Positions 11,869 through 23,708 of a stretch of DNA of 64,000 nucleotides are shown in pieces. The notes beneath the pieces are model-generated. The model was not told where the DNA came from, made no database searches, and was given only the letters and a program-made list of their open reading frames with translations. This DNA comes from Pleurodeles waltl. Its lineage: Eukaryota > Chordata > Amphibia > Caudata > Salamandridae. A program made the position numbers and the translations under genes. Location of the stretch: the NCBI RefSeq assembly GCF_031143425.1, contig NC_090444.1, forward strand, positions 57,655,533-57,719,532, in the 5' to 3' direction. The first letter of the stretch is position 1, and each line of letters starts with the position of its first letter.

Positions 11869-14321
11869 TATGGGTGAGGATCAATAAGACACAGATTGGC
11901 CCTCCTCAGGATTTTCTTAATCCCTGTCAGTCTCCTGCTATTGCGGGCCACCTCTTACTGCAGGGTGTCCATCCGGAGCAACATACGTTGCATGTCACGT
12001 TGTAGTGTCCTGAACTCAGTCATGTCCATTATTGCAGCTGGAGTCGTCTGGGAAGCACTTGTTGTAACTGGTGCTGGTGCTGGTGCCGTCGTTGGAGGTG
12101 GAGGTGCCAAAAGTGCTGCTTGTGGGCCTTGGGCTGACGAGGTCAAGGTACCAGCTGGAGTGGCTGCCATCCCTGAGTCCACTGTGGTCTAAGCTGTTGT
12201 GGTGGTGGCAGTTGTGGGCAATGCTGGCCCCCCTTGGCTAAATGCCATCGAAGCCCCTGTGGCTCTCTCATGACGATATTGCCTTGCCATGTTATGGAAC
12301 CCAGCCTCCACATCGAACTTCCTCTGAAATTCACGTATCTCCTGGGCATTCATATTGGCAGCTGTAAAAATAGAGACAGGCAAACATTAGTGACATCATT
12401 GTGTGATACATGTACAGATGATAGTCTAAATCACAGTACAGATGATAGAATATCCCTGAGGAATGACATGCCAACGCAGCCTACCCAACAACTATCTAGC
12501 AGCCCAGCAATGCATAACACAGTGTGTACTTAATTAAATGATCTGTGCATATTTTTTGTGCTTTTTGTCACATAACAAATGCTGCAAGTACTCAACATGT
12601 GCCAGGCCGACTAATCCCTATCTTCTGGATCAAATTCAAGGCACACAAGACCTGTGATTTGTGTATGGAACTGCCAGGACGGTATGCAGTTGGTAATCAT
12701 AATGGGGCATTGTAGTTTGGCACACATGAATGCTTGAATTACATGTCTGTCATCTACACTTTGACCATCACACCTAGCTACACATATTTTCTACCACTAA
12801 TCCTGTGCCTCAGGTGGGATGGACATGCAACACATACTTTCAAACATCAAGGACAACCACAAAGCTTTGTATAGCTGTACATGGGTTTAGTCAGTCCACC
12901 ACAGGTAAGGCGGCCTGCCAACTAGGATTGAGTCAACCATTGGACAAGCACAACTACATTCATGTTTCTATTTGCAGACAATAGTCAACATCAGATCTCA
13001 CGGACACATTTCCAAAACTCAACCACATTGATCCAAGTACCCATCTGGCCTTGACCTGCTTGCACGCCTATGACATTTCACTCAAGTGCCACGTAAATAG
13101 AGTACAAGATGTGGAGCTAGATGCTGCTGGACAGTCACCCATACAGTCCTACGTGTTCATTACTTAACAGGGATGCGTAAGTCTGTGTGTAAAACTGATG
13201 CATCACTGTTCTGTGTGAATTAGGGTATGACTTTCTGACTAAATTATGACACTGGCCACCTCCAAATCGATTTTTGGCATACAAGTAGCAACAAATCATC
13301 TTGTTCACCTGCCCATGCCTATTGCCCAGCACTCAACTCCCAATATATGACTCTCTGCCACTGAATGTCTAACTCTTCCATGGAACAGTATGTCAACCTC
13401 CAGTCAAGTCACATATCAGATCACATGCCAGCTCATCATATCTTGCAATGAGTCCAACACACAGGAGTCAATCACACAACAGCTGCAAACACAACACAGG
13501 ACAAACATATTAATACTTACTGGATACGTTCTGCAGTGAGCCACTTCACCTATTGTGCAGGGTGCTGGTCCACCTGTAAAACATGGAAGGGTGATATCTG
13601 CTCAATGTCTGCTCACTGTACAAAAGTTGGAACAACAAATTACTGTGTGTAACATTTTATATGATAGAGCTGCACACCAGGCCCCTAGACAACCCAACAG
13701 ACATACCACTGCAAACATGCATTGACACTGTCACTCCAGTGAGTGATAGACACACATATGCACACTGCACTGGCCCTAACAATCATGTGGTGCCAAACAT
13801 GATTACTCAATTTTGTGCTTAATTCATTCCAGAGGGTACTCCATTTCATCTTTTGTAATTGGGAGACACATGCAATGCCACATTCCTGGTGCACTGCAAT
13901 ACCAGTGACTCAGGTATTGTGGCTTGTGCATCAAGGGACAATGAGTAACTGTGTGATGCTCATGTGGGTTGATTTGCATCTGCTACTGTCACTCCAGAGC
14001 ATTGTACTGTACACATTAGTCAATTTGGTACTCACCAACAGGGCCACCAATCACCACACCCAGGTGGTCCAGCAGGTCCTGCTCTCGGGCCACCAGGTCA
14101 GCCCAGCGATGCTTCAGCTGGTGGTCATAGCGCTGGCTATTGAATATGCGCCACAGGTGGAATAACACCTTTGCCCACCTCGGCCTTCTTGCCTCCATGT
14201 GATACCCCTGTATCACATGGCCCCCAGCCACCAACATCAGGGGGAGGTAGTGGCACACCAGCCGCACAAATGCCACTAGCTCCTCCTCACCGATTTGCCC
14301 CAGCCGTGGCCTTCCAAACAT
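11869..14321 (-). pseudogene. Second Myb/SANT-like gene of H1, gene B
   Basis: Three exons can be read on the minus strand: about 14321-14036 (ending at a GTGAGT donor), about 13577-13524 (between TTTACAG and GTAAGT), and about 12361-11869. They join in phase. Exon 1 holds a Myb/SANT-like region: GEEELVAFVRLV, then RPRWAKVLFHLWRIF, then LKHRWADLVAREQDLLDHLG. Exon 3 has helices (EIREFQRKFDVEAG, TEFRTLQRDMQRML), a T/A/P-rich linker, and a basic tail (ARNSRRLTGIKKILRRA). In-frame stops lie near 12190 (TAG) and in the last third after MDTLQ. It is a different gene from A. Its role is not known to me; DNA binding is inferred from the domain. Confidence 0.6.
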
Positions 14322-16025
14322 CTCAACAAAATTAGAAATGAAAAAGGTAAAGAGGGTAAAACAGGGAAAGGAGGTAGGAAAAGGAAACTTATCTAACCCA
14401 AAGACAGCCCAACACTACCCCAACTAACACTACCCACAAACAGACTCTCAACAGTACAAAGACAAATCTAAATACAATAAATGACAAAAAAAGACTTACA
14501 CAGGATACCACAGACACTTACAAAATACCAAAAGACAATATAAAGAGCACACAGAAGACAAATTCACAATATTCACAGAGAGACAAGTCAAAACACAGCC
14601 ACACAGTCTACAATAATCACAGACTGCAAAGTGAAAGTGAAAGTACACCCACTGTACCATTTCTGCAAACAGGATATCCTATTATATCACTTCCTGTCTC
14701 AATTGGGCCGTTTTTTGTATTGCATGTAAATTTATGATGCTTATGGGGTTTGCGTCAATATCTTTATGCATATGCTTGAAAATTCCCACGCATTCACGGA
14801 TCAATACATTTTCAATGGCTAACCGCATTCCTGGGGTGAGTTGGTGGAATAAACACTAGGGACCAATTGATGTATATTGACGTGAGCATCATTTTCAACG
14901 CATATGTGTCTTTTTTAATGCATAGGCGCCATTTTGTAACGCATATGCGTAAGTTTTAGACATACATGCGGCTTTTTTTATGCGTTTGCATCAAAAATTC
15001 TGTCTTAAACTGTGTTTGAGTGATTTTTCAATTTTTAACATGCATGCAGCCTATAACTATACAAAGATAGGATGGTATGACCTGCAGTGTGTGTTGTAGT
15101 GTTTGGGCACATGTGGCAGGCCATTCTACTGCGGCCCATAATACTCATGTTGGTATGCAGGATTAGCTCTCTTAACTGATGCAACAGCAGCACAAACTTT
15201 TGAAATAAAATATGATTTTTCTAGTTTGAGCAGGTGTTGGCTCGATAGAGGACAGCAAGGCTACGCTACTAAACAAAATAGGGTCATGGCCTGTGTGTTT
15301 ATGTGTGTGAATTGTCTGTTCAAATTATTGTTGTGCCTCTGTGGGAACGGCATGCAAAACCTTTGGCATAATGTGCATGCATGAATGTGTTACAAATGGA
15401 TATAACCATCAGATGCCATTCAATAAGGTACATCAGTCATGATATGTGTTTGTAATATCAGTTGCCTCTTATTCTGTGTGTACTTGCTTGACATTGTGGA
15501 CAAAACATTTCCCATGACTAACTATACACAAGAAAGATCGAGGACGGCTGATAATGGCTATGTTAGATATGGTACACCTCAGATGTCATGAAATGTTGGA
15601 TACTACTTCATGGTCACTTGTGTGTATACTACCCATGAGTCAGGAATTTTAAAATGCTAGGTAGGTACAATGTTTGTGACACAGAGTCTCAAATCCAATC
15701 CTAAAATTGTTATGTACACCACAGTTTGACTCACATAAATTACCTCTGTTTCTCCTGTGGCTGTGGAGGACCAGCATGTACCCTGTGCCAGTATTTGCCT
15801 CCACGTTGTCGCAGTTATGAGCAGGTCTAGTCATGAGTCAACCCTTGAATTAACAGAGTATCCTTCAAAGCAGATTTGACCAAAGATCAACATACATGGG
15901 GATAGTCCAGCTATGGCACAGTAGAAATTTCAGAAGGCTAACGACAGAGCAACCTTGGTGTTCTCAAATACATTATGGATCAGTAATAGGAAACAGGCAG
16001 GTTTCATCACAACATTTGTACACAG
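14322..16025. other. Non-coding interior of H1, GCATATGCGT-type motifs
   Basis: No coding signal. Between about 14690 and 15000 the motif GCATATGCGT and variants recur (TATGCGTTTGC, ACGCATATGTG), a pattern like transposon subterminal DNA. It could be the gene B promoter region or the remains of an element end. Confidence 0.4.
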
Positions 16026-18280
16026 TGTAGGCGGCTGGCCTGGTTTGTAGTGGGTACCAAGGGGTACTTACACTCTGTACCAGGACCAGTTATCCCTTAT
16101 TAGTGGAGACGAGGTGTTTCTAGCAGCTTAGGCTGATAGAAGGTAGCTATAGCTGAGCAGCTTAGGCTGAACTAGGAGACATGCAAAGCTCCTACTATAC
16201 CACTGGTGTCATATGCACAATATCATAAGAAAAAACAATACACAGATATACTAAAAATAAAGGTACTTTATTTTTATGACAATATGCCAAAAGTATCTCA
16301 GTGAGTACCCTCAGTATGAGGATAGCAAATATACACAAGATATATGTACACAATACCAAAAATATGCAGTAATAGCAAAAGGAAGTAATACAAGCAATGT
16401 ACAGTCACAATAGATTGCAATGAGAGCACATAGGTATAGGGGCAACACAAACCATATACTCCAAAAGTGGAATGCAAACCACGAATGGACCCCAAACCTA
16501 TGTGAGCTTGTAGAGGGTCGCTGGGACTGTAAGAAAACAGTGAGGGTTAGAAAAATAGCCCACCCCAAGACCCTGTAAGGTAGGTGTAAAGTACACCTAT
16601 ATTCCCCATAGAGCAGAGAAGTCGTGATAGGGGAATTCTGCAAGGAAGACCAACACCAGCAATGCAACAAAGGTGAATTTCCGGACGAGAGTACCTGTGG
16701 AACAAGGGGACCAAGTCCAAGAGTCGCAACAAAGTCGAGATTGGGCAGATGCCCAGGAAATGCCAGCTGAGGATGCAAAGAAGCTGCCACTGGATGGTAG
16801 AAGCTGTGGATTCTGCAAGAACGAAGAGGGCTAGAAACTTGCCCGTTGGAGGATGGATGTCCCACATTGTGAAGGAGCTTGCAGAGGTGTTCCCACGCAG
16901 AAAGACCACAAACAAGCCTTTCTAGCTGCAAGGGTCACGGTTAGGGTTTTCGGATGCTGCTGTGGCCCAGGAGGGACCAGGATGTCGCCAATTGCGTGAG
17001 GATACAGAGGGGTCACCCAGCAAGATAGGGAGCCCTCACAGAAGCAGGTAGCGCCTGTAGAAGTGCCGGAACAGGCACTACGAAGAGGAGTGAACCAGAG
17101 CTCACCCGAAGTCACAAAAGGAGATCCCACGATGCTGCAGGACAACTCAGGAGGTTGTGCACTGCAGGTTAGAGTGTCGGGGACCCAGGCTTGGCTGTGC
17201 ACAAAGGAAATCCTGGAAAAGTGCACAGGAGCCGGAGCATCTGCAAATCATACGGTACCCAGCAATGCAGTCTAGCGTGGGGAGGCAAGGACTTACCTCC
17301 ACCAAACTTGGACTGAAGAGTCACTGGACAGTGGGAGTCACTTGGACAGAGTTGCTGAGTTCCAGGGATCACGCTCGTCGTGCTGAGAGGGGACCCAGAA
17401 GACCGGTGATGCAGTTCTTTTGGTGCCTGCGGTTGCAGGGGGACGATTCCGTCGTCCCACGGGAGATTTCTTCGGAGCTTCTAGTGCAGAGAGGAGGCAG
17501 ACTACCCCCACAGCATGCACCACCAGGAAAACAGTCGAGAAGGCGGCAGGATCAGCGATACAAGGTTGCAGTATTCGTCTTTGCTACTTTGTTGCGGTTT
17601 TGCAGGCATCCTGAGCAGTCAGCGGTCGATTCCTTGGCAGAAGGTGAAGAGAGAGATGCAGAGGAACTCTGATGAGCTCTTGCATTCGTTATCTAAAGAA
17701 TTCCCCAAAGCAGAGACCCTAAATAGCCAGAAAAGGAGGTTTGGCTACTTAGGAAGGAGGATAGGCTAGCAACACAGGTAAGAGCCTATCAGAAGGGGTC
17801 TCTGACGTCACCTGCTGGCACTGGCCACTCAGAGCAGTCCAGTGTGCCAACAGCACCTCTGTTTCCAAGATGGCAGAGGTCTGGAGCACACTGCAGGAGC
17901 TCTGGGCACCTCCCCTGGGAGGTGCAGGTCAGGGGAGTGGCCACTCCCCTTTCCTTTGTCCAGATTCGTGCCAGAGCAGGGCTGGGGGATCTCTGAACCG
18001 GTGTAGACTGGCTTATGCATGGTGCCCATCAAAGCATTTCAAGAGGCATTTCCAGAGGCTGGGGGAGGCTACTCCTCCCCAGCCCTGACACCTTTTTCCA
18101 ATGGGAGAGAGTGTAACACCCTCTCTCTGAGGAAGTCCTTTGTTCTGCCTTCCTGGGCCAAGCCTGGCTGGACCCCAGGAGGGCAGAAACCTTTCTGAGG
18201 GGTTGGCAGCAGCAGCAGCTGCAGTGAAACCCCAGGAAAGGTAGTTTGGCCGTACCCGGGTCTGGGCTAGAGACTCAGGG

Positions 18281-18337
18281 GATCATGGAATTGTCTCCCC
18301 AATGCCAGAATGGCATTGGGGTGACAATTCCATGATC
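18281..18337. repeat. 57-nt hairpin in LTR copy 1
   Basis: Two 27-nt arms starting GATCATGGAATTGTC pair around a GAA loop with a single mismatch. The same hairpin is at 61828-61884 in the other copy. Confidence 0.85.
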
Positions 18338-18382
18338 TTAGACATGTTACATGGCCATGTTCAGAGTTACCATTGTGACGCC

Positions 18383-18406
18383 ATACATAGGTAGTGACCT
18401 ATGTAT
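18383..18406. repeat. 10-bp hairpin in LTR copy 1 that co-varies with copy 2
   Basis: Arms ATACATAGGT and ACCTATGTAT pair around loop AGTG. At the same place in the other LTR (61928-61955) one pair is changed on both arms, so pairing is kept. Confidence 0.8.
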
Positions 18407-18994
18407 AGTGCACGCGTGAAATGGTGTCCCCGCACTCACAAAGTCCGGGGAATTTGCCCTGAACGATGTGGGGGCACCTTGGCTAGTGCCAGGGTGCCCA
18501 CACACTAAGTAACTTAGCACCCAACATTTACCAGGTAAAGGTTAGACATATAGGTGACTTATATAAGTTACTTAAGTGCAGTGGTAAATGGCTGTGAAAT
18601 AACGTGGATGTTATTTCACTCAGGCTGCAGTGGCAGGCCTGTGTAAGAATTGTCAGAGCTCCGTATGGGTGGCAAAAGAAATGCTGCAGCCCATAGGGAT
18701 CTCCTGGAACCCCAATACCCTGGGTACCTCAGTACCATATACTACGGAATTATAAGGGTGTTCCAGTATGCCAGTGTGAGTTGGTGAAATTGGTCACTAG
18801 CCTGTTAGTGACAATTTGGAAAGCAAAGAGAGAGCATAACCACTGAAGTTCTGGTTAGCAGAGCCTCAGTGAGACAGTTAGTCATCACACAAGGAACACA
18901 TACAGGGCACACTTATGAGCAATGGGGTCCTGGCTGGCAGGGTCCCAGTGACACATACAACTAAAACAACATATATACAGTGAAATATGGGGGT

Positions 18995-20617
18995 GTGCTC
19001 TAAAATTCCCACTGCAACAGGGAACATCAGGGCCTCTGTGCTGATTCATCTCACAGCTAATCGCCACGCAAGCCCCATCAAATGTTGGCGGCAGAAATGA
19101 ATCTGTGTCTGGACTGTCAGGGCACAAACATGTTTTGTCCTCACATAAACATTAGCAGCCCTGGTTTGTTGTGCTGGAGGCACAGTACCAAATCCATGCA
19201 TACAGCCATAGCACACTGTCACTGTTTGGCACTAATGAATATATACAAAACCAGACAAGGGATGGGGGCTGGATTAGCCCATTTGAATACAAGTCCCAGA
19301 ACAAAATAGATAAGTAAACAAAGTAAACTATAGTATACATTTGAGGATTCATCGTAGACCTACCAGACACAATACCCCAAGAAGGAACAGAGGACATGGA
19401 AACCAACTATAAGACAAATGTACCACAGGGAATGTCTCTGGTTAACGAAAAGACTGGAAGCTGCCTGGGTAACAGGATGTAGGCTCTGTCAGGAACAAAC
19501 ACGAACAAGGCAAATACAGAGTGAGCAGACTCTGACTGGGACAAGCAGGAACAACACTGTGGAAACAAAGATCAGTTTCTGCTGTACTCTGCACTGTTAC
19601 ACAATCCCCCAAGGGCCTTGGTACATAAGTGATTTGTATGCCAATGCACAAGGAGATTCTGAAAATGGCAGCTTCTAAGCAGTTCCAGGCAGCAGCAAGG
19701 GCAGGGCAGAGTCAGATGGCTGGGCTGCATGAGATTGCTCACAGGTGTGTGCAGCTTCATTCTCTCACAAGTCCTGGAGTTGAGAATCAAGTTCAAAGGG
19801 CCAACCGTACCTTTCACATGGGAAGCAATGGACAGCAGATTACAGCTACTACTGACTACTAGGCAGTGCATTATCGGGCATGAAGTCCATGCAGACTGAT
19901 GAACTAGAACTATGGCATGCCATACTGAAGAGGGAAGAACACAGGAGTCCAAATGGGAGTCTGGGTTAGTGTAGATGATGATTCTCAGGGTACAGATAGT
20001 CCATTTACAGTGCCCCCTAGAGAAGGGTGGGCAGAGACTTAAAACATGGCAGTGGCAGGACTTATTACCTGGGATGGTCTGCGCAGGACATGTCTTGTGA
20101 GCAATGGTTGTCATACCTTAGGCACTTGTGCTATCCATTTTCATGTTTAATGCAGTTCTTGTAGCACATGCTCCTTGCAGAGATATCTGATGTCACACTT
20201 ACTGCTGTCAAGGGTCTAGTCATACATTTCTGTTACCCATGCAATTGCACATCCTCTGCCTCATGTATGATGCCCTTTTTTACCTTATGATTGATGGTGT
20301 CTTAGTTGTGTGTCATATGCTGCAATGGACCATGTTGGAAACATGGATGTGTTACATAGCTGTGGTCCTATAATATTGCCCTTCAAATGTGAAATAGACA
20401 GGACATATGTCATTAAAACTGTGTGTGATGTTTGCTGTACATTCATCCCGATCAAATGTGATGTGGCTTTTGCAGTATGCAAATTTGTATTTTTGCAGTG
20501 CTCCATTTGTGATTCCTAGAGATCATGTGATGCATAAATAATTGCCCATAGCATGATTGAGTGATGAAGTGAGGTGTTTAATTCCATATGATAACAAAGT
20601 GGTGATTGTGACTACAG
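18995..20617. other. Non-coding interior of H1
   Basis: Short frames only, with no recognisable domain. It lies downstream of the minus-strand transposase. Confidence 0.4.
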
Positions 20618-22980
20618 TTAGAAGAAGTTTTGTACGATCTGTTGTCTGCAACGCATTCCTGCTGCTGTGTTAGGATGTTCCCCCTCATTTTCACCGACAG
20701 CATCCTCCTCCTCCTCCTCTTCAGGCATTTGTTGTTCCGGTTCATAGAGGGGAATGCTCCTCCTCACACAAATGTTGTGCAGGATGGCACAGGTCAAAAT
20801 GATCTTGCAGAACATTTCAGGGGAATATAGGAGGCTGCCTCCTGTGATGCCCAGGCACCTGAATCTGGACTTCAGGATGCCAAAAGTCCGCTCAACTATG
20901 GTGCGTGTCCTATGATGTGCCTCATTATAAGCACGGTCTGCTGCTGTGCTTAGGTTAGCAAATGGGGTCATGATACATGGCTGGATCCCGTAACCCTGAT
21001 CAGCTGAAAGAGAAAATGTGTGTAAGCATTTTGTTGCTGGTTGCACCATGATTGTCACTTTGCATGTCAGTTGTTATCTTGTGTCGTCTGTGACTCATAT
21101 GTGTTTATGGTATTGTGTGGGATCCTACGCTTCTGTGATGTTTTTTCTGCATTGAGTTGTTTGACAAGCAAAACTGGTGTTTGGCTGATTGACCTGATAT
21201 CTGTGGTAGATTTAGAAACTTGCAGTTCAGTGTGTATCTCCCAAGCGTTATGTAGTGAGAAAGATGTGTCCGTGTGCATTCACTGGAAGTGACATGATAC
21301 TTCCACACACACAGTAGATTCCACTGTGGTGAAAACATGGTTGCACTATATGACCTGAACATCCCATCCAATTAGACATATGTAATTGCAGGTGTAATGC
21401 AACAGTGAGGCCCTTTGATTTGGCTAGGTGACAATGCACAACACATCTCCATACGTTGGCAGCACTGAAGTGTTCACTATTGACAATGCACAATTATCCC
21501 ATGTTTGACAAGTTCTATGCAAACCTATTTTTGTTCCCTTACCCAGTTGGCTCATGTGCAACCATGCACCTACACTACTGAACTTGCTCCAGGTGAGCTT
21601 GGTTACTTGGTTGTGGGGATGAAGGTTTTAGTGTAGGAAGGTCCATCTCCCTGTACATCTGTTATGTATATGGGGAATTGACTCAATCAGTATGTGTAGC
21701 AATGTGCACTTTGCATTAGTTTCACATCCAACAGTTTTAATAGCAGAGTCCACTCCCTTATTGCTAGCTGACAATGTCACTCCAGGAGTGATGTGAGATG
21801 TTGGCACTGCCTCAATAATTCCAGGTCACCTTCATTTGAGTCAGCATCATCATGCTATGTGTCTCATGGTGTTTGACCTGCAGCAACACACATTACACAC
21901 CCCTTACACAGGACGTATTGCTTGGAAGTGTGTGGGATTGACTGTAACCTTATGTGATATTGAAAGGTTCATCTTCCAAGTTGTACTGCCAGTTAAGGCC
22001 ATGTTATTGTCACTGTGTGGTTTTAAATTGGTCTTGTGTGGCTCTAGAGTGGCATCTATTGTTATTTGCATCCGTCATTTGTCCATAGGTGTGTATCCCA
22101 TTGGGTCAGAATATCAAACATGACTACCGGTGTCAGACCTCAGTGTCTTCCTGGCCGCATGTCAATGTAGTGGTGTATGTGTTGTGTGTCCTACAGGGTT
22201 GCTGTTCTGTGTGTAAATTACTAGGTTTCTGTACTTACCAACAAGAAGGCCATTGCCATAACATCCATCCTGGAAGTGCTGATTGATGGTGCTGTGGCGG
22301 AAGATGAATGAATCATGTACACCCCCAGGATACTTTGTCATGATGTTGGTGAACAATCCCTGGTGAACCACAATGGCCTACGCATTGATGGAGTGTGTGT
22401 GCTTCCTGTTGCGGTATAGGTGCTCGGTTGCAGCAGGTGGCACAATCCGGATATGTGTGCAGTCAATGGCACCAAGCACTTGCGGGAATCCATTAATTTA
22501 ATAAAACCTCTGTTTGGTCTCCTGCTGCTTCTGCTGTGTGTTGGGGAAGCTGATGTGGCTGGGTGTGAGGCAGATGATGGCATCAAGTACCTTGGGGAGG
22601 AAGGCGGAGAAGGAGGGCTGTGAGATCCCAGCAACCAGGGCACCAGTGGTTTGAAATGAGCCACTTGCCAACATATGCAGGACAGCTAGCAGCTTGGTCT
22701 CCGGTGAAATGATGTGGGATGTCTGCAAGCTGGCTGCCAGGTGTGGCTCAATGTAGCGCAGCAGTTGCTGTATGGCTTGCCAGTTTAATCTGTACCTCTG
22801 GATGATATCATGTTCCCTGGGGCCCGGAAGGGTTGTCCAGGTCCTGAATATCCTCTCCTGCCTTCTGCGTTGCCTTTGGGGTCCATGTTGGTATGGTGGT
22901 AGCTGCTGCTGTGGGTCCTGTGCTCTGCGTCTCATAGCATGCTGCATGAGTAGCACCTCCATGTCTTCCTTCTTGAGCAA
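20618..22980 (-). pseudogene. HARBI1-type DDE transposase of H1
   Basis: Two exons on the minus strand: 22980-22239 (GTAAGT donor) and 21003-20618 (TTTCAG acceptor), joining in phase. The N-terminal helical region (WQAIQQLLRYIEPHL), the helix-turn-helix-like segment (LLAVLHMLASGSFQTTGAL) and the catalytic core are clear. The catalytic residues are GAIDCTHIRI (first D), ADQGYG (second D, at the start of exon 2) and EAHHRTRTIVERTFG (E). The C-terminus has an acidic run (EEEEEED). The protein cuts and pastes the element in PIF/Harbinger transposons. In-frame stops near 22498 (TAA) and 22380 (TAG) inactivate it. The intron at 21004-22238 holds no other gene. Confidence 0.9.
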
Positions 22981-23195
22981 TGATGTTGATTGTGTGAGTT
23001 TTCCTTACGTTGTGGTGTATTTGTCCAATTTGAACGCCTGCCCTGACCCAGGCATTAAAATTTTATGCAAATTGGGATTAGTGTAATTTTCTGGCTCCGC
23101 CTCCCAGCCATGAGCCATTTTTACCCGGTTGGATAAATATGGCGCACAGGTGTTTATGTAATCGCTTGATAAAACGATTTATAAGTAGTAAGGCC

Positions 23196-23708
23196 TAGAG
23201 ACAGGGAGCTCTGCTCACATGCACCGATTTGACAACTCTACCAATAAGGATTCTTGTTGCAGAGATTAAAAGAAGTGCATGCAGTGAAAATACATTTAAA
23301 ATAATATCAGTAAAGGGACTTTAGATAGATGTGTTGTATGTGAATGTAGTCATGAGTCCTCAAGGAGCACTGCAAGGCCCAGGTGGGATGAGCAGGACAA
23401 TACCTTCAGCGGAGTTGTTTGGAGTGTAACACCCCTCAAATGCATTCCTTGTTCGGTAGTTGTGTCTGTGTCATTTACTCTCATCTCACAAAGAAGTTTT
23501 TACTTGTTCATTCTTGGGATCAGGATCTTGAATATATATAGTACCCAGTTTACTAAGAGTAGTAGATCTGCATCTATACAAGTACTCTTTAATGGGGGCA
23601 AATGTACTACGTTTTGGAATTCACAAAATTAGCAGTAATAGGCCTGGAAAGCCATGGTAGTCTCAAGTGTGCAGCCATACTACTGGCCATCAAACATCTA
23701 AAAGATGA
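23196..23708. other. No gene between H1 and the LINE
   Basis: About 500 bp with no coding or repeat signal that I recognise. Confidence 0.4.

Larger units (their letters stand above)
16026..18994 (-). mobile_element. Giant LTR copy (same family as 59581-62569), 5' end truncated
   Basis: Begins TGTAGGCGGCTGG and stays almost collinear with 59581-62537 over nearly 3 kb. It stops matching at 18994, about 30 bp short of the other copy's end. An AATAAA-type signal on the minus strand, near 16270 and about 240 bp from the 16026 end, supports minus orientation. It has no coding capacity; the open frames inside are shared non-coding LTR sequence. It sits within the span assigned to H1, so it was probably inserted after H1. 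No matching 5-bp TSD was found because one end is lost. Confidence 0.8.
7551..23195. mobile_element. PIF/Harbinger DNA transposon H1, autonomous type, decayed; right end tentative
   Basis: The left end begins GCCCATATTTATAC after TTAG and is followed by palindromic subterminal DNA rich in GCGTCAAA. Inside are a Myb/SANT-like gene on plus, a second Myb-like gene on minus and a HARBI1-type transposase on minus. The right end is proposed at 23195: its reverse complement, GGCCTTACTACTTATAA, loosely resembles the left end, shared motifs (GCGAT, CGCCAT, CCGGG) follow in the same order, and TAG flanks both ends (7548-7550, 23196-23198). A nearly 3 kb LTR copy is inserted at 16026-18994. The alternative is that the transposase and the Myb genes belong to two neighbouring elements, the first ending near 15000. 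Confidence 0.5.
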
